A stretch of 17,920 nucleotides of DNA, taken from assembly GCA_964426915.1 (NCBI GenBank), contig CAYRTD010000080.1, forward strand, positions 1-17,920, in the 5' to 3' direction. This document shows positions 5,346 to 13,089 of this stretch, piece after piece (within the stretch, counting starts at the first letter, position 1; the number at the start of each line of letters is the position of its first letter). The DNA is from CAYRTD01 sp964426915 (GTDB lineage: Bacteria > Bacteroidota > Bacteroidia > Bacteroidales > GCA-2748055). A program made the position numbers and the translations under genes. The notes below the pieces were generated by a model. That model did no database searches. It was given only the letters and a program-made list of their open reading frames with translations, and was not told where the DNA came from.

Positions 5346-7772
5346 ATGAAAATTTTGAAATTTGGAGGTTCTTCCGTTGCCGAACCAGGAATCATAAAAA
5401 AGGTAATTCAGATAGTTAAAGAGTCCGGAAAAGATACCATTGTGGTTGTATCTGCTTTAAAAGGCATAACCGATCAGATAGTAAGAATAAGTGAGGCGGC
5501 AAGTGAAGGAAATGACCTTTATGAAAAAGAAATTCCTGAGATACGAAAAAGGCATCTTGATGTTGTTGATGAGCTTATTACCAAAGAAAATAAAGAGGCA
5601 GTAAAAAAGTATATAAATCAATTGGTTGATGAGATGAATGATCTGCTATATGGGGTATTCCTTGTTGGCGATCTCGCTCCCAAAACCAGGGATCATCTTC
5701 TAAGTTTCGGTGAGAGGCTCTCATCCTATATAATTTCAAATGCTTTTGAAAATTCCAGGTGTATTGATATGCGTCATTTTATACGGACCGACAGCAGTCA
5801 TGGAAATGCCATTGTCAATTTCAAAAAGACCAATTTATTTATTTCTGAGGAATTAAGGAATTTCAAGGGGATTGCCGTATGCCCGGGCTTTATAGCAACC
5901 AATGAACACGGACAGGTTACTACATTAGGCAGGGGTGGCTCCGATTATACAGCCGCCATACTAGCGGCAGCCGTTGATGCAGAAGAACTTGAGATCTGGA
6001 CTGATGTTGATGGTTTCATGACAGCCGATCCTAAAAAGGTCAGCAAAGCCTATGTTATTGAGAGTCTTAGCTATTCAGAAGCACTGGAACTTTCACATTT
6101 CGGTGCAAAAGTACTCTACACCCCTACCCTTCACCCTGCATACAAAAAGAATATTCCGATAAGGATAAAAAATACATTCAGACCTGAGCTCCCGGGAACT
6201 ATTATAAGCAAGGAAGGGGGTAACAATTCCAACAGTCCGATCAAAGGTATTTCCTCCATCGATCAGATTGACCTGATAACCCTGCAGGGCAGTGGATTAC
6301 CAGGTGTAACCGGTACTTCAATGCGCTTATTCACGGCACTTGCCCGTGAAAAGATCAATGTGATACTTATTACCCAGGCTTCATCAGAGTATTCAATAAG
6401 TTTTGCAGTATCACCAGAAGATTCCGATAAAGCCATAAGGTCCATTCGGGAAGAATTTCACATGGAAACGGATATTAAAAAAATCGTTGATGTGGAGATT
6501 GAGAAAGAGCTTTCGGTAATTGCCATTGTTGGGGAAAAAATGAGGAATACCCCGGGTATATCCGCTAACCTTTTTAAATCGCTGGGGAGAAGCGGCATAT
6601 CGGTAATAGCAACCGCACAGGGGTCTTCAGAAAGGAATATCTCTGTGGTGATAAAGCAAAATCAGCTCAAAAAAGCATTGAATGTCATCCATGAAGGATT
6701 CTTTCTTTCCCATTTTAAAGACCTTCATCTGTACATTGCCGGAACCGGTAATGTTGCAGGAAATCTGCTTGAGCAAATCCAGGTTCAGAAAGAGAATCTT
6801 CTACGGGAGCATTCACTGAATTTAAAAGTAGTTGGGATCATCAATTCCCGGAAGATGGTCATCAATGAAAACGGAATTGATCTTTCCGGTTATGAGGAAC
6901 TCCTTGCCCAGGGAGAAGATGCAGATCTCCATGCCCTAAAAACCAGGATCCGCGAATTGAATCTCAGAAATCCGGTTTTTGTAGATTGTACCGCAAGTAG
7001 ACCTGTTTCAAATATTTACGAATCACTTTTCAAGCAGTACGTATCGGTTGTTACGGCAAATAAGATTGCTGCTTCATCGGAATATGAAAAATACAAGTCA
7101 CTTAAGAATACAGCAAAAGACAAGGGAGTCAGATTCATTTTCGAAACAAATGTCGGTGCAGGTCTGCCAATAATTAATACAATAAATGACCTTATAAGAT
7201 CGGGCGACAAAATTCACAGACTTGAAGCAGTACTCTCAGGCACCCTGAACTTTATTTTCAATACACTTTCGGAAAAGACCCCTTTAAGTGAAGCAATAGA
7301 ACTGGCCAGGGAAAAAGGTTTTTCAGAACCCGACCCCAGGATCGATCTTAGTGGTAAAGATGTATTGCGCAAACTACTAATCCTGTCACGCGAATCGGGA
7401 TATCCCCTTGAAGAAAAAGACGTGGAGGTTAAAACCTTTTTGCCCGACTCATTATTTAAAGAAGATATAAATGACTTCTGGCAATCTGTTAAATCAATGG
7501 ACAAAGAGTTTGAAGAAAAGAGAAAGCAACTTGAACAGGCAGAGAAAAGATGGCGGTTTGTGGCTATCTTTGAAGGAGGTAAGGGACGGATAGAATTATT
7601 GGAAGTAGGGAAAGAACACCCTGCATATGAGCTGGCAGCAAGTAATAATATTATCCTCATTACAACAGAACGCTATAAGGAAGATCCTATGGTTATAAGA
7701 GGATACGGAGCAGGAGCTGCCGTGACCGCAGCCGGTGTTTTTGCCGATATCATAAGGATTGCGAACGTATAA
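5346..7772 (+). CDS. thrA: Bifunctional aspartokinase I / homoserine dehydrogenase I
   Basis: This 808-aa fusion catalyses the first and third steps from aspartate to threonine. The aspartokinase domain (about 1-295) has KFGGSSVAEP at residues 5-14, GRGGSD at 195-200 and the IWTDVDGFMTADP segment. Two ACT domains follow (about 308-460), with LPGVTGTSMRLFTAL and NTPGISANLFKSLGR, as expected for allosteric control by threonine. The homoserine dehydrogenase domain has the NAD(P)-binding GTGNVAG at 466-472, then VDCTAS and VTANK. Its catalytic block is LSGTLNFIFN with EPDPRIDLSGKDVLRK (661-676). The C-terminus YGAGAAVTAAGVFADI is the usual ending. Length matches E. coli ThrA (about 820 aa). It heads a four-gene operon. 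The start at 5346 is supported by the immediate kinase motif. No threonine-leader attenuator is seen in the short region after the fabD terminator. Confidence 0.96.
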   Translation: MKILKFGGSSVAEPGIIKKVIQIVKESGKDTIVVVSALKGITDQIVRISEAASEGNDLYEKEIPEIRKRHLDVVDELITKENKEAVKKYINQLVDEMNDLLYGVFLVGDLAPKTRDHLLSFGERLSSYIISNAFENSRCIDMRHFIRTDSSHGNAIVNFKKTNLFISEELRNFKGIAVCPGFIATNEHGQVTTLGRGGSDYTAAILAAAVDAEELEIWTDVDGFMTADPKKVSKAYVIESLSYSEALELSHFGAKVLYTPTLHPAYKKNIPIRIKNTFRPELPGTIISKEGGNNSNSPIKGISSIDQIDLITLQGSGLPGVTGTSMRLFTALAREKINVILITQASSEYSISFAVSPEDSDKAIRSIREEFHMETDIKKIVDVEIEKELSVIAIVGEKMRNTPGISANLFKSLGRSGISVIATAQGSSERNISVVIKQNQLKKALNVIHEGFFLSHFKDLHLYIAGTGNVAGNLLEQIQVQKENLLREHSLNLKVVGIINSRKMVINENGIDLSGYEELLAQGEDADLHALKTRIRELNLRNPVFVDCTASRPVSNIYESLFKQYVSVVTANKIAASSEYEKYKSLKNTAKDKGVRFIFETNVGAGLPIINTINDLIRSGDKIHRLEAVLSGTLNFIFNTLSEKTPLSEAIELAREKGFSEPDPRIDLSGKDVLRKLLILSRESGYPLEEKDVEVKTFLPDSLFKEDINDFWQSVKSMDKEFEEKRKQLEQAEKRWRFVAIFEGGKGRIELLEVGKEHPAYELAASNNIILITTERYKEDPMVIRGYGAGAAVTAAGVFADIIRIANV

Positions 7773-7783
7773 AATTTTCCCGA

Positions 7784-8449
7784 ATGATCAGACTTGTGAT
7801 TTTTGATATGGATGGCCTGCTGATAGATACAGAACCCTTCTGGCAGGAAACCGAAAGAAAAGTATTTGCCGGTTATGGTCTGGATATTTCAGAGGAAATG
7901 CAGCATGCCACCTTCGGGTTAAGAACCGACGAGCAGATCCGGCACTGGTATGATTATCAGCCATGGGACAATCCGGACTTCAAAGAAGTTGAGCAGAAAT
8001 ACAATGATACCATCAAGGTATTTTTTCAGAATAAAGCCAGGCTCATGGAAGGCGCTGAAGAAATCCTTGATTTCTTCAGCAAAACGGATCTCAAAATGGC
8101 ACTGGCCTCTTCTTCAAGCATGGATCTGATAAACACCTTTGTTGATCGCTTCGGGTTAAGGGATAAATTTTCCCTGCTGTACTCAGCAGAAAGCGAAAAA
8201 TACGGAAAGCCGCATCCGGCAGTTTATATTTCAACAGCCGAAAAGTTTGGTTTTCATCCTTCACGCTGTCTGGCTTTTGAAGATTCACTCAATGGTGTCA
8301 TCGCTGCCAAGGCAGCCCGGATGAAAGTAGTAGCCGTTCCCGATAAAAAACATTTTCATATGGACGGATATGGGATTGCTGACATGAAACTGCCCTCCCT
8401 GAAAGAATTTGACCGGAATAAATATTTACAAATAACCTCTCAAAAATAG
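7784..8449 (+). CDS. HAD-superfamily phosphatase (HxpB/YniC-like) inside the threonine operon
   Basis: This is a 221-aa haloacid dehalogenase hydrolase with a helical cap (subfamily I). Motif I is DMDGLLIDTEPFW with nucleophile Asp8 and acid/base Asp10. Motif II is the ASSSS run at about 109-112, motif III is Lys142 in YGKPHP, and motif IV is FEDS with Glu166-Asp167. The sequence around motif I resembles the E. coli hexitol-phosphatase/2-deoxyglucose-6-phosphatase HxpB (YniC). The substrate cannot be fixed, because such enzymes are promiscuous. It starts 11 nt after thrA and ends 4 nt before thrB, so it is firmly in the operon. A role in the pathway, such as clearing a phosphorylated intermediate like homoserine phosphate, is speculation. 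Confidence 0.88.
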   Translation: MIRLVIFDMDGLLIDTEPFWQETERKVFAGYGLDISEEMQHATFGLRTDEQIRHWYDYQPWDNPDFKEVEQKYNDTIKVFFQNKARLMEGAEEILDFFSKTDLKMALASSSSMDLINTFVDRFGLRDKFSLLYSAESEKYGKPHPAVYISTAEKFGFHPSRCLAFEDSLNGVIAAKAARMKVVAVPDKKHFHMDGYGIADMKLPSLKEFDRNKYLQITSQK

Positions 8450-8453
8450 ATTA

Positions 8454-9380
8454 ATGAAGGAAATCCGAGTTTTTGCCCCTGCAACTGTTTCCAATGTCGG
8501 TCCCGGTTTCGACCTCATGGGCTTTGCCCTCAGTGAACCCGGGGATATTTTACATATACGTAAAAATGGAAAACAATCTATTAAGATTATCAATAATACT
8601 GATTACGAACTCCCGGAAGATCCTGAGAAAAATGTTGCCAGTGTGGCAATAAAAGCCATGCTTGATGACCTGAATATTTTAGATGGATTTGATATTATTT
8701 TCGAACAAAAGATCAAGCCGGGATCAGGAATAGGATCCAGTGCAGCCAGCTCTGCGGCAGGAGTTTTCGGAGTTAATGAACTCATCGGAAGAGCTCTGAA
8801 CAAAAAAAAGCTTATAGAATATGCCCTCAAAGGAGAATACATTGCAAGTAACAGTATACATGCCGATAATATTGCTCCGGCAGTACTTGGAGGAATTGTA
8901 CTTATAAGATCCTACAATCCGCTTGACCTGATCAGCCTTGAAGCGCCCGACGAACTCTGGTGCACCGTTGCCCATCCCGATATTATGATCAGAACCTTAG
9001 AAAGCAGAAAGCTGATTCCCGCTAGTATTCCTTTACCGGATGTTTTAGCACAATGTGGAAATATTGCTGCACTCATCGCGGGAATTACAACTTCTGATTA
9101 TGATCTTATCTTTCGCTCGCTGGAGGACCGTATCGCAGAACCGGTAAGAAAAAAAAGCATCCCAGGATACGAATCTCTTAAAGAATTACTTAAAAAGGAA
9201 GGAATAAATGGAATGAATATATCGGGTTCCGGACCTTCCCTTTTCGCACTTACAAATTCCGGTAATGCTGCAGACAAGGCTGCCGATATCATGGGAGCTG
9301 CCTTTATCGAAAGAGGAATTACCTGTGATACTTATAGTTCAAAGATCTCCGGGACCGGTGCCCGGAAAATTGATTTCTGA
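8454..9380 (+). CDS. thrB: Homoserine kinase (GHMP family)
   Basis: ThrB phosphorylates L-homoserine with ATP to give O-phospho-L-homoserine, the substrate of ThrC. The 308-aa protein is a full-length GHMP kinase (E. coli ThrB is 310 aa). The N-terminal motif PATVSNVGPGFDLMGFAL is at residues 9-26. The ATP-binding motif PGSGIGSSAASSAAG is at 89-103. The C-terminal motif 3, GMNISGSGPSLFAL, is typical of homoserine kinases. It starts 4 nt after the HAD gene and ends 1 nt before the thrC start codon, which implies coupled translation. Some bacteria use other homoserine kinase types, but this one is the classical type. Confidence 0.95.
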   Translation: MKEIRVFAPATVSNVGPGFDLMGFALSEPGDILHIRKNGKQSIKIINNTDYELPEDPEKNVASVAIKAMLDDLNILDGFDIIFEQKIKPGSGIGSSAASSAAGVFGVNELIGRALNKKKLIEYALKGEYIASNSIHADNIAPAVLGGIVLIRSYNPLDLISLEAPDELWCTVAHPDIMIRTLESRKLIPASIPLPDVLAQCGNIAALIAGITTSDYDLIFRSLEDRIAEPVRKKSIPGYESLKELLKKEGINGMNISGSGPSLFALTNSGNAADKAADIMGAAFIERGITCDTYSSKISGTGARKIDF

Positions 9381-9381
9381 T

Positions 9382-10680
9382 ATGCAATATTACAGCACAA
9401 ATAACAAAAAACTGAGAGTCAATCTCCGGGAAGCGGTCTTTAAAGGACTGGCTCGTGACGGAGGTTTGTATATGCCCGAACGTATCCCGGTAATGTCCGG
9501 AGATTTTTTTAGAAATTTATCCTCCATGAGCTTTCCCGGACTTTCCTATGAAATTAGTAAGACACTCTTTGGGGAAGATATTGAGGAGGATGAACTTGAG
9601 AATCTGGTATTTGATGCACTTAATTTTGAGACTCCACTGGCAAAGGTTCAGGATAATATTTCCACCCTTGAGCTTTTTCACGGGCCAACCCTGGCATTCA
9701 AGGATGTTGGCGCCCGTTTCATGGCCAGGATGCTTTCCCTTCTGGTAAAAGAGCATGAAGGAAATATTCATGTTCTGGTGGCAACCTCCGGGGACACGGG
9801 AAGTGCAGTAGCAAATGGTTTTCTGGGCGTGGAGGGCATTAAAGTTCATGTACTTTACCCCAAAAACAAAGTGAGCAGGATCCAGGAAATTCAATTCACC
9901 ACCCTGGGAGATAATATCTCAGCTCTTGAAATTGACGGAACCTTCGACGATTGCCAGCGGATGGTGAAAGAAGCCTTTAACAACCCGGAGCTTAAAGATA
10001 AGCTAACCCTCACCTCTGCCAATTCCATTAATCTGGCAAGATTGCTTCCCCAGTCCTTTTATTATTTTAACGCCTTTCGTCAGCTCGAAAACCACAACAA
10101 TATTGTTTTTTGTGTACCAAGCGGAAATTTCGGGAATCTTACAGCCGGCCTGATAGCCTCAAAAATGGGACTTCCGGTTGATCATTTTATCACGGCAACC
10201 AATGTTAACGATATTGTTCCCCAATATCTCACTTCCGGCAAGCTGAAAACCCGTCCTTCGATATCCACTCTTGCGAATGCAATGGATGTAGGGGACCCTT
10301 CCAATTTCGCACGGATGCTCGATCTTTTTGATCATTCCCACTCCGCAATGCAGCAATCGATCTCCGGATTTTCCTATTCAGATACTGAAATACAACAGGG
10401 TATCAGAAGCTGTCTTGAAGAAACAGGATATCTACTGGATCCCCATGGATCGACAGGCTACCTGGCAGCAAAGGATTATCTCTCCGGACATACGGATGCT
10501 CATGTTATATTTCTGGAAACAGCACATCCTGCAAAATTCAGGGAAACGGTGGAAGCAACAACCGGGATCGAAGTTGAAGTCCCCGGACGCTTAAAAAAAT
10601 TCTTCAACCGGGAGAAGAGATCGGTGCCGATGAAAAATGAATTTGCAGATCTCAGGGATTATCTTCTGGATAACAAATAG
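9382..10680 (+). CDS. thrC: Threonine synthase
   Basis: ThrC is a PLP enzyme that converts O-phospho-L-homoserine to L-threonine and phosphate. With the start chosen at 9382 the protein has 432 aa and begins MQYYSTNNKKLRVNLREAV. That is the normal N-terminus, followed by ARDGGLYMPE. An earlier in-frame start at 9265 would overlap thrB by 116 nt and add a non-homologous leader, so it is rejected. The PLP lysine is Lys107 in HGPTLAFKD, and the phosphate-binding loop is ATSGDTGSAV (134-143). The later SGNFGN and DPHGSTGYLA segments are also typical. The size fits the shorter E. coli-like ThrC. It ends the operon. The 90 bp after it hold no convincing terminator. Confidence 0.95.
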   Translation: MQYYSTNNKKLRVNLREAVFKGLARDGGLYMPERIPVMSGDFFRNLSSMSFPGLSYEISKTLFGEDIEEDELENLVFDALNFETPLAKVQDNISTLELFHGPTLAFKDVGARFMARMLSLLVKEHEGNIHVLVATSGDTGSAVANGFLGVEGIKVHVLYPKNKVSRIQEIQFTTLGDNISALEIDGTFDDCQRMVKEAFNNPELKDKLTLTSANSINLARLLPQSFYYFNAFRQLENHNNIVFCVPSGNFGNLTAGLIASKMGLPVDHFITATNVNDIVPQYLTSGKLKTRPSISTLANAMDVGDPSNFARMLDLFDHSHSAMQQSISGFSYSDTEIQQGIRSCLEETGYLLDPHGSTGYLAAKDYLSGHTDAHVIFLETAHPAKFRETVEATTGIEVEVPGRLKKFFNREKRSVPMKNEFADLRDYLLDNK

Positions 10681-10770
10681 TTATCATTATTACAGGTCTC
10701 ATATTTCCAAATCCCGGGAATTGTAATCGGTATTATTTGCTCCATAAGGTTTATTCTTGCTTTCCTAAAA

Positions 10771-11163
10771 TTAGAGCATACAAGGTAGAAAAAGATCGAT
10801 TGGGATAAGATCATCTGCTGCCTCATCAAAGAAAAATGCTCCGCAACTTACTATACTTACAGGTGGTGAAGCAGTCGACTCATAAGGAAATTCATGGGCT
10901 TCAATATAAGTCCATGGTTTATTGTTCCAACGGTATTGAAGGCTGTATTGACGGCGATAAAAAGTCGTGTCACTCTCTACCTCGAAGCGGATGCGAAATG
11001 GAGAATCAACTGTTTGAGAGGATGCTTTGTTGAGGGCCTTAGCCCATCCAAGATCTCTATCAAGACCTATATCAAAATCAGATCGCACACGAAAAGCTGT
11101 AACACGATCCGTGGAATAAACAGGGTTGGCTGCAGTTCCTGCAAATAAGGTTTGCTTACCTGG
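10771..11163 (-). pseudogene. C-terminal fragment of a second secreted protein
   Basis: An open frame of about 130 codons begins right after an in-frame stop at 11164-11166. It carries protein-like sequence with aromatic spacing such as FRIRFEVES and YSLQYRWNNKPWTYIEAHEFPY, then PPVSIVSC. This pattern recalls a beta-sandwich region I associate with C-terminal parts of large secreted proteins; that is memory-based and unsearched. There is no proper start: the first usable codon is a GTG at 11088. Its upstream end overlaps the 3' end of the paraoxonase-like gene in another frame. The last ~10 residues look degenerate. It is best read as the remains of a gene whose 5' part was lost, or as a frameshifted tail of the upstream gene. 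Confidence 0.55.
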
Positions 11164-12248
11164 TCAATATAATCAATACTTTTAATTGTCCCTGACCCAT
11201 TTTCATTGCTGGAACCCAACTCCAGAATCCAGGGTTCGAAAATCTGGCTGACATATAGTTTTCCTGATAATATGAGAGCCGCTGAAGCTGCTGAGATTTC
11301 ATTTCCCTGATCGGAAAACAGGGCTTTTTTTTCTCCGGTATTCAAATTAACGGACCAGACCAGGCTGGGAGATTTTTTTTCGGAGTTGTTTACATGTTGA
11401 ATGAACTTAAAGGGTTTAAAATGGGAAGTTACCAGTAAAGTCTCATTATGAAAACGGATATTGTCAGGCCCTTTTATTTTCGCCAGCACTTTTTTATTCT
11501 GCAAATTTCCTTCCTTAAAATCAAATACGTAAAGCTTATTCTCCAGGGCGGCTGAAGCATATACTTTGCTATTCTTGTATGACAGCCCTGCTACCATCCC
11601 AAGTTTATCAGCAAGAACAGACCAGTTCCCTTTTCCATCAAAATACACGATATTGGACCTTTTAAGTCGTAAAATTTTATCAATCATAGAATTTCTCCTC
11701 TCCGCATCGTTACAAACCAGGAAGGATCCGTCCTTAAATGCATGAAGGGCATTAGGAGAAACCAGCAGGGGATGATTAAAAACCTCTTTTAAGATAAGTT
11801 TGTCATTATCTATAAGGTATTTAAGTACAGGATGATGGCCATTTGCATCGTCGTGACTGATAACATATAAAAAAGTCTTTTTCCCATTTCCGGAGATACT
11901 GATTCCATGAGGTCTGAAAACAAGGCTGTCCGGTTCATTCAGGCGAATCATTTTATGGGTGCCGGAATCTCCGGGATAATACCTTTCAATTTCACCGTAA
12001 TCAGGATAGTTTTCTCTGCGGGATGAGCAGGAAATGAGAATAGAAGGTGAAGTAGAGTTTGAGTATGAGGTTGAGGTTGAGGTTGAGGTTGAGGATACGA
12101 ATTGTGCTGAACTATCAATGACCATGTCTTCGGGACCGAAACCTGTTCTGATTACTTTGGATCTTTCAACTGAAGTTTGAGGTAGTCCGGCACAAGAGGA
12201 AATCAGGAAGGAAATCAGGAGGTACAGGATTGGGTTTTGATGTTTCAT
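11067..12248 (-). CDS. Paraoxonase/arylesterase-like beta-propeller lipoprotein
   Basis: This 393-aa protein has a lipoprotein signal peptide (lipobox LISSC, Cys19) and then a paraoxonase-like six-bladed propeller. Motifs aligning with PON1 are GPED (Glu40-Asp41, calcium), PHGIS (His114), SHDD (His132), SPNAL (Asn166), CND (180-181), SNIVYFD, and GPDNI (Asp262-Asn263, calcium). Near the end, SAASAALILSGKLYVSQIFEPWILEL matches the last PON blade. The PON1 Asn224 position appears to be Ala220 (MVAGLSY), so one calcium ligand may be missing. Likely a periplasmic or surface lactonase/esterase-like protein. A Ser/Thr-rich insert (about 52-68) comes from a TCAACC repeat. Residues after about 362 have no PON counterpart and read across the neighbouring fragment out of frame, so the native 3' end is probably lost. 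It stands alone. Confidence 0.75.
   Translation of the reverse strand: MKHQNPILYLLISFLISSCAGLPQTSVERSKVIRTGFGPEDMVIDSSAQFVSSTSTSTSTSYSNSTSPSILISCSSRRENYPDYGEIERYYPGDSGTHKMIRLNEPDSLVFRPHGISISGNGKKTFLYVISHDDANGHHPVLKYLIDNDKLILKEVFNHPLLVSPNALHAFKDGSFLVCNDAERRNSMIDKILRLKRSNIVYFDGKGNWSVLADKLGMVAGLSYKNSKVYASAALENKLYVFDFKEGNLQNKKVLAKIKGPDNIRFHNETLLVTSHFKPFKFIQHVNNSEKKSPSLVWSVNLNTGEKKALFSDQGNEISAASAALILSGKLYVSQIFEPWILELGSSNENGSGTIKSIDYIDQVSKPYLQELQPTLFIPRIVLQLFVCDLILI
12069..12092. repeat. Hexanucleotide tandem repeat (GGTTGA)4 in the paraoxonase-like gene
   Basis: Four perfect GGTTGA units (TCAACC on the coding strand) encode alternating Ser-Thr. Degenerate units on both sides extend the Ser-rich stretch. 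Because the unit is 6 nt, copy-number change would alter linker length without a frameshift. Confidence 0.8.
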
Positions 12249-12445
12249 GGGATAAATGTTTAGTTGCCAAAAAAGATCTATTTTAGTAATAAAAATATGC
12301 GTTTTTGGTTAGTGCATGAAATCTTTTTTACCAGAATTAATAAAAAAAACAGAAAATATTTACTGAATTTTTATTAAGAGAAGAAAGCCATTAGAGAAGT
12401 ACTTTCATCCTGAATATTTCATTAGCCGGGAATTCCCTTAAAAAT

Positions 12446-12972
12446 ATGCAAATGTTTGTAAAAAAGACGGTAGCATTTTTATGCATTGTCCAGCATTCGA
12501 TGTCTTTTTATCGATTACACAGGCGAAATAACCGTCACAGATAATTGCAATATGGATCTGGACATAACTCAGATTCCCCCATCTGGAACTGTCCTTTCAG
12601 GTGGAGACAATATGGTTACTATAACCCTAACCGACAAAGCTGGTAATTTTTCTGAAGTAAGCTTTCCGGTAAATGTGATTGATAATCCGGATCCTGTATT
12701 ATCTTGTATTGTCAATCATACGGTAGACGTTGGGGATTCTGATTATTACCCTGTTAAGGGAACAGAGTTTGACCCGGTACAATTTTCCGATAATATTGTA
12801 CTTTTAAATTTTCTCAGAACAATCTAGAAATACTGATATAACAGGGAAAGCGATCATCGTAAAAACCATGATGAAACAAACCGAAACAATCGATTTGTCG
12901 GGGTTCAAAAATGGGGTTTACATCCTTCGCATTCAGACTAATAATGAATTGTTGATTAGAGTCTGTCAATAG
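12446..12972 (+). pseudogene. Gutted T9SS cargo gene with HYR repeat and C-terminal sorting domain
   Basis: Three pieces in different frames look like one collapsed gene. A candidate start at 12446 gives MQMFVKKTVAFLCIVQ, a plausible but short signal-peptide beginning. A second frame (12486-12827) encodes an HYR-type immunoglobulin-like repeat: DYTGEITVTDNC, SGTVLSGGDN, VTITLTDKAGNFSEVSFPVNV, then the start of a next repeat, VKGTEFDPVQFSDN. A third frame (12808-12972) encodes DITGKAIIVKT, IDLSGFKNGVYILRIQTNNE and LLIRV. This fits a type A T9SS sorting domain, which would direct the protein to the cell surface. The HYR frame ends at TAG 12825. The last frame ends at TAG 12970, inside the palindromic repeat. 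Whole HYR cargo proteins are usually far larger, so large internal deletions plus frameshifts are inferred. Confidence 0.65.
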
Positions 12973-13001
12973 ATTCGGGTGCCTGGATCATAACCGAATC
13001 C
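12963..13001. repeat. Second copy of the palindromic intergenic repeat
   Basis: It matches 1201-1239 at 37 of 39 positions. Here a 7-bp stem forms between 12972-12978 and 12994-13000 (GATTCGG / CCGAATC), whereas the copy at 1201 uses a different stem. It supplies the stop of the T9SS relic and runs directly into the palindrome at 13000. Confidence 0.65.
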
Positions 13002-13051
13002 GCCATATGGCGGTGACCTCAGTGAAGCGGGGGTGGGCAGGTATAACCTGC
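13000..13051. repeat. Two further palindromes in the spacer before the envelope cluster
   Basis: CCGCCATATGGCGG (13000-13013) is a perfect 14-bp palindrome. GCAGGT (13037-13042) and ACCTGC (13046-13051) form a 6-bp hairpin with a 3-nt loop. The segment is much more GC-rich than its surroundings. It lies 39 nt beyond the stop of the 367-aa gene, but no T-tract on the minus strand supports an intrinsic terminator. Confidence 0.5.
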
Positions 13052-13089
13052 TCTTTGTTATATAAGCATCAGCGTAATGGATATTTAAT

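Noticed and set aside
7214..7660. 148-codon open frame antisense to thrA
   Set aside because: It is a shadow of a strongly conserved gene, Ser-rich with no family features and no plausible promoter.
9265..9381. Upstream in-frame start for threonine synthase
   Set aside because: It would overlap thrB by 116 nt and add 39 residues unlike any ThrC N-terminus. The start at 9382, 1 nt after the thrB stop, gives the normal beginning.
9517..9894. 125-codon open frame antisense to thrC
   Set aside because: It lies wholly opposite conserved threonine synthase sequence and has no recognisable domain.
10836..11148. Plus-strand frames opposite the secreted-protein fragment
   Set aside because: The minus-strand reading has consistent beta-strand-like protein features. 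The plus-strand frames do not.
13037..13051. Intrinsic terminator for the envelope cluster
   Set aside because: The 6-bp hairpin is followed on the minus strand by a C-rich stretch, not a T-tract.
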